Positions 17,656 to 27,799 of a DNA stretch of 64,000 nt are shown in pieces. Numbering within the stretch: position 1 is the first letter of the stretch; each line of letters begins with the position of its first letter. The stretch covers positions 47,035 through 111,034 of the forward strand of contig JAKSLD010000011.1 of assembly GCA_024401395.1 (NCBI GenBank), in the 5' to 3' direction. Origin of the DNA: Bacteroidales bacterium. Its GTDB lineage: Bacteria; Bacteroidota; Bacteroidia; Bacteroidales; Marinilabiliaceae. The notes under the pieces are model-generated. The model saw only the letters and a program-made list of their open reading frames with translations, was not told the origin of the DNA and made no database searches. A program made the position numbers and the translations under genes.

Positions 17656-18729
17656 ATGAAGAAACAGACTAACGTTATGTCCGTTTTGCTAATGGCTTTA
17701 ATATCAATAGCCTGCAGTGAGAATAGGAATGAATCGACCCCGCAATCTGCCATACATGTAGGAATGACAGAGAATCCGACTTTTGTAGTGGATGCTACGG
17801 TAGTCAAGAGAGTTCCTTTTTCGAATACTGTATTAGCATCCGGTAAAGTCATGGCACGAAACAAGGCTTCTCTCTATTGGACTGACAATGAAGTAATAGA
17901 GAAGATATACAAACATAATGGCGACTTAGTGAAGCGAGGAGAGCCAATAGCCTCCATGGACTCTACCTCAGCGTATTACAATCTTCAGACATCAGAATTG
18001 ACTGTGACGCAAGCAAAAGGACAGATGTCAGACCTGTTTATAGGGCAAGGATATGCACCAGATGGCCAAGATGCACCAGATACCGTACGCCACATACTTG
18101 AAATAAAAAGCGGATATCGTCAGGCTGTTTTGAACCGAGAGCAAGCTAACATTCGACTAAAGAAAACACGAATGACTGCCCCTTTTTCTGGACGTATTGC
18201 CAGTCTGTCGACATCTGAGTATAACAGACCTATAGGCGGACAGGCATTCTGTGAGGTTATAGACTACAATAATCTCTGTACAGAATTTGAAGTTCTAGAA
18301 ACCGAGATAGCCAAACTAGCAGAAGGAGACAGAGTTAAGATAAAAAGTTTTGCAGATCCAACGCATACAACATACGCTACTATAGATAGGATAGACCCCA
18401 TTGTAAGTAAGGAAGGTATGATAAAGGTACAAGCCAAAATAGAAGATGCGACAAAAACAAAACTACTAGTAGGGATGAACGTTCGTGTGGAGATTGAGGC
18501 AGAACCTGTAATGACGCTAGTAGTTCCAAAAGAGGCAGTAGTACTACGACAGGGGCGAGACGTTATCTTCTCTATTCAAAACGGTGTCGCTATGTGGAAT
18601 TATGTAGACTTAGGGACTGAAAATACTGATTCATACGTACTTCTGAAAGGCCTTGCAGAGGGCGACAGTATCATAATCGGTGCTGCTGACAACCTAGTTC
18701 ATAATATGCCTGTCAATATTAGACGATGA
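17656..18729 (+). CDS. RND efflux membrane fusion lipoprotein
   Basis: 357 residues, periplasmic adaptor (HlyD/AcrA class). A lipoprotein signal ends in ISIAC (Cys20). The lipoyl-like and hairpin region is at NGDLVKRGEPIASMDS and the coiled segment around residues 110-165. The barrel domain is at GDRVKIKSFADP and the membrane-proximal part at VVLRQGRDVIFSIQNG. Its stop overlaps the start of the RND gene at 18726, so the two are coupled. Confidence 0.9.
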   Translation: MKKQTNVMSVLLMALISIACSENRNESTPQSAIHVGMTENPTFVVDATVVKRVPFSNTVLASGKVMARNKASLYWTDNEVIEKIYKHNGDLVKRGEPIASMDSTSAYYNLQTSELTVTQAKGQMSDLFIGQGYAPDGQDAPDTVRHILEIKSGYRQAVLNREQANIRLKKTRMTAPFSGRIASLSTSEYNRPIGGQAFCEVIDYNNLCTEFEVLETEIAKLAEGDRVKIKSFADPTHTTYATIDRIDPIVSKEGMIKVQAKIEDATKTKLLVGMNVRVEIEAEPVMTLVVPKEAVVLRQGRDVIFSIQNGVAMWNYVDLGTENTDSYVLLKGLAEGDSIIIGAADNLVHNMPVNIRR

Positions 18730-21704
18730 AGACCCTTATAGATTTTTTGATACGACGTCCAGTAGGTCTTGTCACTACGTTCCTTGCCCTCATCATTTTG
18801 GGCATCATATCGTATACAAATATGTCTACATCGCTATTGCCAGTACTTGACATACCTACGATATCTGTAAGAATATCTGCACCGACATACGCTGCCACTG
18901 CTCTAGAAAAAATGGCAACCACTCCGTTGAGACAACAGCTAGGGCAGCTGTCTCACCTCAAAGATATTGAGAGTACGACACAGGATGGTAAGTCGGAGAT
19001 TACAATTACAGTAGGACACGAAGCAGATATAGATCTGGTAATGCTTGAAGTCAACGAGTATATTGACGCGGCAATGCAGTATATACCCAATGACATCACA
19101 CGTCCGTACGCAATACGTAGAAGTGAAACAGAATTGCCTGTTTTTACACTTGCCATAAACGTAAAAGAAGGTATTACGTCAGTAGATTTCAAGCAATTAT
19201 CTGACCTAGTCGAAGGAGCTATAAGACGTCGCATAGAACAGATCCCCGAAGTATCCCTAGCCGATATCAGTGGTACTACATCTACCCGCATATCAGTCAG
19301 TCTGCGAGAAAATGCAGACAAAGCCACTGGATTGAGCACTAGAGATATTGCCAATATTATCAAACAATACAATACTAATCCGACGAGTGTGACCATTGCC
19401 CATCGACAGCAACGTTACACGCTGACAATAGATTCGCGACTGCATTCGGCTAACGACCTTAGGAATATTTTGTTTTGGAATAAAGGGAAGCAGGTACGTC
19501 TAGGTGAGATTTGCGATATCCATGAAGAAGAAGTTCCACGGCAAGGAAGTATAAGTATGAATGGAAAGAGATCTGTTTGCATAAACATATTGAAACGCAA
19601 TAACGCCAATATGTCTACCCTTGAAAATAAGATGTGCGACCTCATTTCAGAATTCAACACGTCATACCCAGCTCTAAATATAGAGCTACTAAAAGACCAG
19701 ACAAAACTTCTCAATGACACCATTAGTAGTCTGCTCAACAATCTATTACTTGGCACGATACTCATATTTATTGCGACATTGCTCTTTGTGAGTAAACGAG
19801 CGACGGGACAACGAGGTGCCTGTGGAGTCTCTTTAGCAATAGTCATAACAATGACCGTATCCATTATTGTTATGATGATACCAATGTACCTTTTGGGGAG
19901 AACTATCAACATTATATCGCTGACAGGTATGATTATGGCTATAGGAATGATGATAGATAACTCAATAATTGTATCAGAGAATATTAGAGTAAAAAGTATT
20001 AGTGGAATGACAAGTATAGATGCTTGCGTAATGGGGGCATCTGAAATGGCTACTCCACTACTGTCATCAATGCTTACCACCATAATAATATTTATGCCTC
20101 TGCTTTTCTTAAGCGGTGATGCCAGTGCTATCTTTACAGATCAAGCTATAACGATCTCAATAGGCTTGATAGTATCGTATTGTATTGCTCTTACATTTCT
20201 GCCAGGACTTTCAAAATATCTAAATGTTTACAAAAGGACAAAGAATGTAGATACGGAAACGAATACACTTAACAAGTGGTATGACAAATGGCATGGTATT
20301 ATATTCAAGAGGCCAGTATTATCATTAGGGAGCATGCTGCTTGTTGTACTTTTGGGTATCATCTCCTACATATTCATATCGAAAGGAGAGATGCCAACTA
20401 TAGACCATACCTCTGCTCGAATTCGTATTGCATGGAGCGAAGAATCAACCTTGGCGCAAAATGAAAATAACATAACTGAGCTGGTTGATTTTTTTAAGCA
20501 ATATGATGCAAAGATTCTAGTTCATTGCGGAACACAAGGATACACAGTGGATGATTCGCGACAATTTACGGCTATGGATAGTGAAATATACATTGAAAGC
20601 AATTCAAAAGAGGTACTAGATTCTATCTGTTGTGCCATTCCTGAATGGTCGAGCCACAAAAATGCATCATATAGAATATTACCGCCCCAGACGATATTTG
20701 ATAAAGTATTTGAAACAGACCAACCAGATTTGACAGTACGCATTACAAATACTCGTAAGCAAAATATAACGACGTCTGAAGCATTGAATATTGAAGCCGT
20801 TGCCTTGCGTGGTTGTGAAACTATTGAGCACACCTCACTACAAACACAGCACCGCAACACAATGTTGCTGGACAACCAGGTAATGCAACTATATGGAAGT
20901 GACTTCCATGTAATACAAGATGCACTAACACAAGCCACGGTAGGACAAACAATAACCGAACTGCCGACACATACGGAAACATTACCAGTAGTGCTCACGC
21001 GAGAAGATATACCATCATATTCCTTTGCTCGCACACGTACAGAAAAACAGCTTCGGGATATTACCTCATCAAATCAAGGTCAGCATGTAGGCATTACATT
21101 CCAGACCTTAGAAGTCCCGGAATCTGTCATAGAGACTATACAAAGTAATTTGGCCTCACATCCTACATGGAATGCATCTTTCGGAGGTCAATATATAGAT
21201 TCACACGAGATGCTATTGGAGATGCTTAAAGTTGTAATAGTTTCAATATTGCTGATGTACTTTATATTATGTGCGCAGTTTCAGAGTTTCGCTTTGCCAC
21301 TCATAGTATTGATAGAGCTGCCTATTGATATTGCAGCAGGTCTTTTTGCATTGTATTGTTTTGGAGAGAGCCTCAATCTTGTGTCTGCTATAGGATTGGT
21401 AGTATCGTGCGGTATTATAGTCAACGACTCCATACTCAAGATAGATGCCATTGAAACCATGCGGAATAAAGGGGAATCCACTAAAGATGCAATTTTAGAG
21501 GCTGGGCATCAACGCCTGCTTCCTATCGTTTTGACATCCATTACCTCAATAGGTACTGCGTTGCCGCTGCTTTTTACTCATGATATGGGATCGCAAATTC
21601 AGCGCCCATTTGCCATATCATTGATAGCGACAATGGTTGTCGGAACAATGGTTAGTTTATTTGTTGTTCCTCTTATTTATCAACTAATAATCAAGGAAAA
21701 ATGA
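18726..21704 (+). CDS. RND-family efflux permease (1)
   Basis: 992 residues, AcrB/MdtB-like inner membrane pump, slightly shorter than AcrB. It has the N-terminal membrane helix followed by a porter domain. The TM4 proton-relay helix reads MAIGMMIDNSIIVSEN, with one Asp where AcrB has two. The second half ends with GLVVSCGIIVNDSILKID, the usual repeat position. It forms a tripartite pump with 17656 and 21701 and overlaps both neighbours by 4 bases. Confidence 0.92.
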   Translation: MKTLIDFLIRRPVGLVTTFLALIILGIISYTNMSTSLLPVLDIPTISVRISAPTYAATALEKMATTPLRQQLGQLSHLKDIESTTQDGKSEITITVGHEADIDLVMLEVNEYIDAAMQYIPNDITRPYAIRRSETELPVFTLAINVKEGITSVDFKQLSDLVEGAIRRRIEQIPEVSLADISGTTSTRISVSLRENADKATGLSTRDIANIIKQYNTNPTSVTIAHRQQRYTLTIDSRLHSANDLRNILFWNKGKQVRLGEICDIHEEEVPRQGSISMNGKRSVCINILKRNNANMSTLENKMCDLISEFNTSYPALNIELLKDQTKLLNDTISSLLNNLLLGTILIFIATLLFVSKRATGQRGACGVSLAIVITMTVSIIVMMIPMYLLGRTINIISLTGMIMAIGMMIDNSIIVSENIRVKSISGMTSIDACVMGASEMATPLLSSMLTTIIIFMPLLFLSGDASAIFTDQAITISIGLIVSYCIALTFLPGLSKYLNVYKRTKNVDTETNTLNKWYDKWHGIIFKRPVLSLGSMLLVVLLGIISYIFISKGEMPTIDHTSARIRIAWSEESTLAQNENNITELVDFFKQYDAKILVHCGTQGYTVDDSRQFTAMDSEIYIESNSKEVLDSICCAIPEWSSHKNASYRILPPQTIFDKVFETDQPDLTVRITNTRKQNITTSEALNIEAVALRGCETIEHTSLQTQHRNTMLLDNQVMQLYGSDFHVIQDALTQATVGQTITELPTHTETLPVVLTREDIPSYSFARTRTEKQLRDITSSNQGQHVGITFQTLEVPESVIETIQSNLASHPTWNASFGGQYIDSHEMLLEMLKVVIVSILLMYFILCAQFQSFALPLIVLIELPIDIAAGLFALYCFGESLNLVSAIGLVVSCGIIVNDSILKIDAIETMRNKGESTKDAILEAGHQRLLPIVLTSITSIGTALPLLFTHDMGSQIQRPFAISLIATMVVGTMVSLFVVPLIYQLIIKEK

Positions 21705-23194
21705 AACATCTTAGAGTCATATTGTATTTGATTTTGATACCAATAATATGTGCAGCTCAAGATAATAGTACACAAGTCAAACTCACTTTGTCTGAAGCCA
21801 TTAGATGTGCGGCGCAAAGTTCGCTTTCCTCCAAAGGCTATGCCATGCAATATCTTACTTCATATTGGTCATATAGGTATTACAAGGCGAGCAGAAAGCC
21901 ATCGTTAAGCCTACATACTAATCCAGTTAGCTATTATCGCTATCTGACAAAGAGATATGATTCACAAAATGACATTGATATTTTTCGAGAACAGAAATCA
22001 TGGCAGTCATCAGGTGCACTTTCTATCACACAAGCATTTACTCCTATAGGAGGTGTTTTTTACGTTGAGTCTGATCTTGAATTTCTGCGCAACTTTGGGT
22101 CTTCTACGTACAACCAATTTTCGACTATTCCAGTACGAATAGGATATACTCATTCATTATTAGGATATAATGAATACAAGTGGGAAAAACGAATAGAGCC
22201 TCAGCGATACGAAGTGGCGATGAAAGAGTATATATACAACCATGAGCAATTATCAATAAATGTTGCTTCTCTATTCTTTCAGGTAGCTCAATGCAAGATG
22301 CAGTGCGATTTGGCAGAAAAGCAACTAGCTTCTGCCGATACATTATATTCGATAGGCAAAAAACGGTACGACTTGGCATTGTTGACCAAGCAGTCGCTTC
22401 TTTCACTAAAGCTAGATATTGTCAATTCAAAGAAGAATCTAGCTTCTGCGAAATCCAACTTGTCTCGTGCTGTATTTCAACTGGCAACACTCATAGGTAT
22501 TCCAACAAATACGAATATAGAGGCAGACCTTTCTGAAACACCATTTCTTCCAGAGATTAATTCTAGTAAAGCGATAGAATTAATGAGAGCAAATGGGTAC
22601 AACTGGGCAAAACAAGAACAAACAATATTACAAGCAGAGCAGAATTTAGACAAAACAAACAAGCAATCCCGGTTCAAAGCATCGCTCACGGCAAGCGTAG
22701 GTTTTAATCAGCAGTCTGACAACCTTTCAAAGTCGTGGAAAGATCCGTTACGACAGGATATAATTTCTCTTGATATATCTATCCCTCTTATAGATTGGGG
22801 ACAAGGTAAAGGACAAAGACAAATTGCCAAAACGAATTTAACACTTACACAAATTCAGACCCAACAAAGTCGAGAACAACAAGAGCAAGAGTTGCTATTG
22901 CTTATTGAAGATTTAGATTTAAGCTACAATTTCATATCTTCATCATATGAAGCCATGAAGATAGCAGAGGAATCATATGCAGAGGCAATCCGGCTCTTTA
23001 TTGCTGGCGCTTCAGATATTGCATCGTTGTCCATAGCGGAGAGTAAACAAAGCTCTGCAGTAACAGCATACGTCAATTCCCTTGCACAATTCTGGAACAA
23101 TTACTTCAAATTGCGTTCGTTGACACTTTATGACTGGCAGTTGGATATTCCGCTTATTGATGTAGTAGACTTTGACTCTATTGTAACACATTAA
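21701..23194 (+). CDS. TolC-family outer membrane channel
   Basis: 497 residues, with a Sec signal peptide (LYLILIPIICAAQ). The body is two long helical hairpin repeats typical of TolC (LTLSEAIRCAAQSSLSSKGY near the start, LLIEDLDLSYNFISSSYEAMKIAEE in part two). It is the outer membrane exit duct for the RND pump(s). The start overlaps the end of the RND gene. Confidence 0.88.
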   Translation: MKHLRVILYLILIPIICAAQDNSTQVKLTLSEAIRCAAQSSLSSKGYAMQYLTSYWSYRYYKASRKPSLSLHTNPVSYYRYLTKRYDSQNDIDIFREQKSWQSSGALSITQAFTPIGGVFYVESDLEFLRNFGSSTYNQFSTIPVRIGYTHSLLGYNEYKWEKRIEPQRYEVAMKEYIYNHEQLSINVASLFFQVAQCKMQCDLAEKQLASADTLYSIGKKRYDLALLTKQSLLSLKLDIVNSKKNLASAKSNLSRAVFQLATLIGIPTNTNIEADLSETPFLPEINSSKAIELMRANGYNWAKQEQTILQAEQNLDKTNKQSRFKASLTASVGFNQQSDNLSKSWKDPLRQDIISLDISIPLIDWGQGKGQRQIAKTNLTLTQIQTQQSREQQEQELLLLIEDLDLSYNFISSSYEAMKIAEESYAEAIRLFIAGASDIASLSIAESKQSSAVTAYVNSLAQFWNNYFKLRSLTLYDWQLDIPLIDVVDFDSIVTH

Positions 23195-23215
23195 GTATGA
23201 CGCGCTCCCTTCATT

Positions 23216-26200
23216 ATGAAAACTGACAAGCATCAAAGTTCGTTCTCTATTATAATAATAGCTATTTGCTTAAGCCTTATTGGTATCGCATTAGTAGTGT
23301 TATTACCAATGCACTTACATCCACAACATAAGGCGCAAGGCATAATAGCATCATTTTGGTGTGGGGGGAAAGATGTGCGCATAATGGAGTCTACTATGAC
23401 GCGAGAGGTAGAAGCTTCTTTAGCATCCATAGAAGGGGTGACTAATATATCTTCGTATACTGCAGACGATTATGGGCAAGTTTCTTTGGATATTGCTGAC
23501 GATGCGAATATAGATCAAGTAAGAAGGAGTGTTTCTCAGATACTGCGTCAACTATGGCAATCAAACGAGTATCCAGGTTATCCTAATATACGAGTTAGTA
23601 TGTCAGATGAGGCTTCAACATATCCATTCTACGCTTTCAGCATACATTCTCAGAGTAAATCAAGGGTTCAGATTTTAAGGGAAGTCCACACCCCCATATT
23701 GAGAGCACTTTCCTCTGTAAAAGGAATTACTAAAATAGACATTAGTTCGCCTGTTGACACTGTAATAAACTACACATATTCCAGCAGCCAACTATCTGCT
23801 ATAAATAGCAATGCGAATTCTCTGATATCAGAGTATTATAACAAAGGTTTGTCAACAAACATTGGGAACTGGACACTAAAGGTCACAGATACCATATCGG
23901 TCAATCCACTCATCTCAAAAAGATACGAACGAATAGAGCAACAATCTGATTATCGCGTTTTCGGTCAGAACACTATTACAGTTCGCATTACAGCAAACCC
24001 TAATGCGAGTATCATTGACATTAAAAACGATGTAGAACAAAAGATAGAAAATCTAAGACCTTCATTAGCAGACGATTTAAGGTTTTCATTACTATATGAT
24101 CATAGTCAGGAATTGGAAGAACAGTTAAGCGATACATTTATACGTTCGGGACTTACTTTTCTCATCCTATTATTGTTCGTATGGCTTGTTTCTTGCAACA
24201 TGGCGTATGCTGTATCTATTTCTATAGGACTTATTTTTAATATTTGCATTAGTTTCATTTTCTATTACCTGGCAGGAATTCATATAGAAATATACTCAAT
24301 ATCAGGCATTACGATATCACTGAGTCTTATGATAGATAATTTGATAGTAATGTTGGACCATATAAAGCGAGAAGCAAGTCTGCACATAATACGTCCGATT
24401 GCTGCTGCAACGTTGACCACAATAGGAGCATTGGGTGTGATATTTATGATAGAAGACCAGTCTGTCAAAATGAACATGACAGATTTTGCCATCGTAATTA
24501 TAATCAATTTAACTGTATCATTTTTTATTGCACTATATATCATTCCTGCTCTCTGGTGTTTACTTAATAAATCCACTCCGAGGTCTTCTCGCTTGATTAG
24601 AAAATTATCATATTTAACATCGGTCATTTCTTCATTTTGTATTAGGGTATATGAGATGGCTGTGATGCGGTTTATGAAAATTCGCGTTCTGATTACTATT
24701 TTGGTAATTATTACTTTCGGACTGCCTATATATTTAATCCCAGAATCGTATAGAGACCCTGAGAATAGATTTCAAGAATGGTATAATGCTACAATAGGAT
24801 CACAATTGTACCGACAATACATACGTCCATATACAGATCCTATTATAGGTGGAACTCTACGTCTTTTCTTGGAAACCAACCGCAAATACCAATCAGCTGA
24901 CAGGGCTACGAAACGCACCCTTCAGATAAGGGCTACATTTCCATACGGCACTACTATGTTGACGGTAAATAATACCATCAGGCGAATGGAAGATGCCCTA
25001 CGTCCATACCATTCACTGATGACTCTTATGGAAACCAACATATCTAACGCCCGGTTAGCAACCATAACGGCTGAATTCCCGGAGAAACTAGCGCGAGGGG
25101 GTAACCTAGCTTTCATACAGAATGAGATAGAGAGCAGAGCTATAATGATAGGTAATGCACAATGGAGAATATCAGGACTTACTGACAATGGTTTTTCTAA
25201 TGAGCTATGGGAGCAAGCTGGAGATTATCAGATTAAGCTATCTGGTTTTGACTATGACCGTATGTTGGTTCTTTCAGATTCAATCAGAGCATCTCTTCTG
25301 TCGCATAACAGAATAAAAAGCGTTGAGGTGAATAGCCATTTTGACTATTACAAAAATGACAACATAAGATACACTCTGCGACCTAATCCAGAATTACTCT
25401 CATTCTATGGTATATCTCCATATCAATTTTCACAAGCGATAAAAAAAATATTAGTAGATGACCATGATATGGAAATCAACTCTGCGAAATCCAGAGTAGT
25501 AAGTGTTGAGACACAGCAATTTGATAAATGGCAACTGTTGAATTCAGAATTGACATTTGGAGAAATTCACCTGAGATTAGGAGACATTGCCACGATAGAA
25601 GCCAATGGTAGACCATCCACAATCCAGAGATACAATCAGGAATATACAATTTGCTTACAATACACGTATATCGGCACATCATTTCTAGGTTCACAGATTA
25701 CGGAAGAAATAGTTGAAGCAGAGAAGAAGAAACTGCCATTAGGATATTCTCTTGACTGGCGAGCAGGACATGGGAAATGGTGGTCGGAAAAGGATGTCAG
25801 TCATTGGCTAGAGGCTATTTGGGTAATATCAATGCTATTAGTAATATCTCTCATTACATTAGGGAGTGTACGACGCTCAATTGAGGTTGTATTTTCACTC
25901 ATACCGACATTCATTGGAGCTTTCATAAGTCTAGCGATATCAGAAACGCCATATGGGCAAGGAGCATTGGCGGGATTTGTCCTTCTTGCTGGTATAAGCG
26001 TTAACTCTGCATTATATACTCTTTGTCAAGAAGAGACTATCAAAAGGCAAAGGGAAATACAGTTTACTACTGTATCTACGTGGGCTTTGGCGTTATCCCA
26101 AAAGATGTCACCAATTCTGTTGACCTCACTATCAACCATACTCGGCTTTATTCCTATGTTGTGGAGTGAAAATGGTAACTATTTATGGCATGATATGACA

Positions 26201-26278
26201 ATTACACTTATTGGTGGACTTCCTGCATCTTTAGTCGGTTTGTGGTTGATAGGTTTGTATAGGAAACGTACGGCATAA
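23216..26278 (+). CDS. RND-family efflux permease (2), divergent
   Basis: 1020 residues and divergent from RND 1, with conserved topology: porter domains and two sets of membrane helices. TM4 has SLSLMIDNLIVMLDHIKREA, keeping the single Asp seen in RND 1. The second half has VLLAGISVNSALYTLCQEE. No second adaptor or outer membrane gene accompanies it, so it may share those of RND 1, either as a heterotrimer as in MdtBC or as an alternative pump. It is the last gene before the right repeat. Confidence 0.85.
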   Translation: MKTDKHQSSFSIIIIAICLSLIGIALVVLLPMHLHPQHKAQGIIASFWCGGKDVRIMESTMTREVEASLASIEGVTNISSYTADDYGQVSLDIADDANIDQVRRSVSQILRQLWQSNEYPGYPNIRVSMSDEASTYPFYAFSIHSQSKSRVQILREVHTPILRALSSVKGITKIDISSPVDTVINYTYSSSQLSAINSNANSLISEYYNKGLSTNIGNWTLKVTDTISVNPLISKRYERIEQQSDYRVFGQNTITVRITANPNASIIDIKNDVEQKIENLRPSLADDLRFSLLYDHSQELEEQLSDTFIRSGLTFLILLLFVWLVSCNMAYAVSISIGLIFNICISFIFYYLAGIHIEIYSISGITISLSLMIDNLIVMLDHIKREASLHIIRPIAAATLTTIGALGVIFMIEDQSVKMNMTDFAIVIIINLTVSFFIALYIIPALWCLLNKSTPRSSRLIRKLSYLTSVISSFCIRVYEMAVMRFMKIRVLITILVIITFGLPIYLIPESYRDPENRFQEWYNATIGSQLYRQYIRPYTDPIIGGTLRLFLETNRKYQSADRATKRTLQIRATFPYGTTMLTVNNTIRRMEDALRPYHSLMTLMETNISNARLATITAEFPEKLARGGNLAFIQNEIESRAIMIGNAQWRISGLTDNGFSNELWEQAGDYQIKLSGFDYDRMLVLSDSIRASLLSHNRIKSVEVNSHFDYYKNDNIRYTLRPNPELLSFYGISPYQFSQAIKKILVDDHDMEINSAKSRVVSVETQQFDKWQLLNSELTFGEIHLRLGDIATIEANGRPSTIQRYNQEYTICLQYTYIGTSFLGSQITEEIVEAEKKKLPLGYSLDWRAGHGKWWSEKDVSHWLEAIWVISMLLVISLITLGSVRRSIEVVFSLIPTFIGAFISLAISETPYGQGALAGFVLLAGISVNSALYTLCQEETIKRQREIQFTTVSTWALALSQKMSPILLTSLSTILGFIPMLWSENGNYLWHDMTITLIGGLPASLVGLWLIGLYRKRTA

Positions 26279-26302
26279 AAAAGGGAGTGTATATGTCGTA
26301 TT

Positions 26303-26416
26303 AAAAATTACGATGAACAAGGGTGGTGTATAGGACTTCCGTAGGTATAGGCTGAGTATAGTCTGGGTATAGTCTGGTATAAGCGAAGTATAAGGTTGCT
26401 CGCAGTTTTTTTATTT
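26303..26416 (+). repeat. Right direct repeat of the island
   Basis: 114 bp, matching 6981-7085 with one extra 11-bp unit (GCTGAGTATAG) at 26349-26359 and two fewer Ts. It begins 24 bases after the RND 2 stop, in the gap 26279-26569 that holds no gene, and precedes a canonical promoter. Confidence 0.85.
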
Positions 26417-26484
26417 TGTGCAGATGGTAACCAGTGTTGGAATGGAAATGAGAGAGCTAAAAACAGACGGTTGAGATATAGGTG

Positions 26485-26514
26485 TTGTAAATAAGAAATA
26501 TATGGTTATATTTG
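26485..26514 (+). promoter_or_regulatory. Bacteroidota promoter for 26570/26719
   Basis: TTG at 26485-26487, a 19-base spacer and TATATTTG at 26507-26514. This is the best promoter match of the region, 56 bases before the start at 26570. Confidence 0.7.
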
Positions 26515-26569
26515 TAAATGCGTTCAGTATTGAACGGAATATTTAGTTTACACAATGACCTAAAATTAC

Positions 26570-26722
26570 ATGAAACGATTACTACCATTACTTGTTCTAG
26601 GGGGAGCAGGCCTTATGAGTTCACTTTCGGCTCAAGAGTTGAAGGTCAATGACCAGGAGTATTTTGAGACACAGGGAGTGAATGTGTTAGTCTACAGCAA
26701 TAATAATAAAGAAGAAATATGA
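26570..26722 (+). pseudogene. Truncated GH9-like protein, signal peptide plus first 30 residues
   Basis: 50 residues. A clean signal peptide (LLPLLVLGGAGLMSSLSAQ) is followed by ELKVNDQEYFETQGVNVLVY. In my recollection this resembles the start of Bacteroidota family 9 glycoside hydrolases (YFETPGVNVLVFS). The frame then ends after SNNNKEEI, with the stop overlapping the ATG of the esterase. It is read from a good promoter, so it could now act as a leader cistron. The assignment rests on a short stretch. Confidence 0.55.
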
Positions 26723-27651
26723 GAATCACAATTTGGTTCTCTCTTATGCTAGTATGCGCATTGAGTATGGCACAAAAACCTTTCAATGCGCATACTGAAT
26801 ATGAGAAACAGGTTAAGAAATATCCAGACATAAAGATTTATGAACCTCGCGACAGTGTTCCGCTAGAGGTAAGGCTAGACATTCCATACGTCACTGTAGA
26901 CGGCAAAGAACTGCACGTAGATATGTTCAGGCCAAAATATGGCAAAGAGAAGCGCTCCATACTGGTAATCGTTCATGGAGGAGGATGGAATGCCGGAGAC
27001 AAGACACTTGAGCACCCGATAGCTAAAGCCATGGCGCAGAGAGGGCTCTCCACAGTGTGCGTAGAATACAGGAAAAGTCAGGATGCCTTATATCCTGCGG
27101 CCGTTCAAGATGTGAAATGTGCACTACGGTGGCTGAGGTCGGTAGCCGATGAGTATCAGCTAGATACGACAAACGTCACCATTATGGGAGAATCTGCTGG
27201 AGGTCAGATAGCAGCCCTAGTGGGAGCATCCAACAGAGACAGAGACGAATTTGACAACGGGTATTATTCAGAACACTCATCAAAAGTCGACAGAGTAATA
27301 GACGTCGACGGGGTATTATGCTTCATTCATCCAGATTCGGCAGAAGGGCAAGACAAGCCAGGGAAGCCATCAGCGGCTACGGTTTGGTTTGGCGGGCCAT
27401 ATAATGAAAAGACAGCCCTGTGGGACAGCGCGTCAGCACTTTACAGAGTCAATGAAGAGTCTGCAGACTTCCTATTTATAAACAGCTCGATACCAAGGTT
27501 CTCGGCAGGACAGGCACAGATGGTATGCAGGTTGAAGGCATACGGAAAGAGTGTAGAAGAGCGAAAGACAGAAGGGACGCCACATACATTCTGGCTATTT
27601 GATCCGTGGGCGGAAAAAGTAGTAGAATGGATAGGCGAGTATTTGCGTTGA
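26719..27651 (+). CDS. Secreted alpha/beta hydrolase (esterase)
   Basis: 310 residues with a signal peptide (WFSLMLVCALSMA, cut before Q). The hydrolase core has the oxyanion motif VHGGGWNAGD, the nucleophile elbow MGESAGGQ, and a C-terminal TPHTFWLFDPW with the catalytic His. This fits the BD-FAE/carbohydrate esterase group that removes acetyl or feruloyl groups from plant glycans. Its start overlaps the stop of the GH9-like fragment, so it probably once belonged to a glycan-degradation locus. Confidence 0.82.
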   Translation: MRITIWFSLMLVCALSMAQKPFNAHTEYEKQVKKYPDIKIYEPRDSVPLEVRLDIPYVTVDGKELHVDMFRPKYGKEKRSILVIVHGGGWNAGDKTLEHPIAKAMAQRGLSTVCVEYRKSQDALYPAAVQDVKCALRWLRSVADEYQLDTTNVTIMGESAGGQIAALVGASNRDRDEFDNGYYSEHSSKVDRVIDVDGVLCFIHPDSAEGQDKPGKPSAATVWFGGPYNEKTALWDSASALYRVNEESADFLFINSSIPRFSAGQAQMVCRLKAYGKSVEERKTEGTPHTFWLFDPWAEKVVEWIGEYLR

Positions 27652-27799
27652 GGTATTTAAATATTTAGATTATTTGAATAGCCACAGGGTACTGTCTGCA
27701 TATAAGCTGTATATAGAGAGTATTAAGAGAGCGTAAAGGGAACGTTAAAGAAGTTAGGTGTAAGAAAACGATAATATTACATAAGTTAGGCGCTATAGA

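Noticed and set aside
26281..26302. att site with a tRNA gene at the island edge
   Set aside because: No tRNA or tRNA fragment is seen beside either direct repeat.
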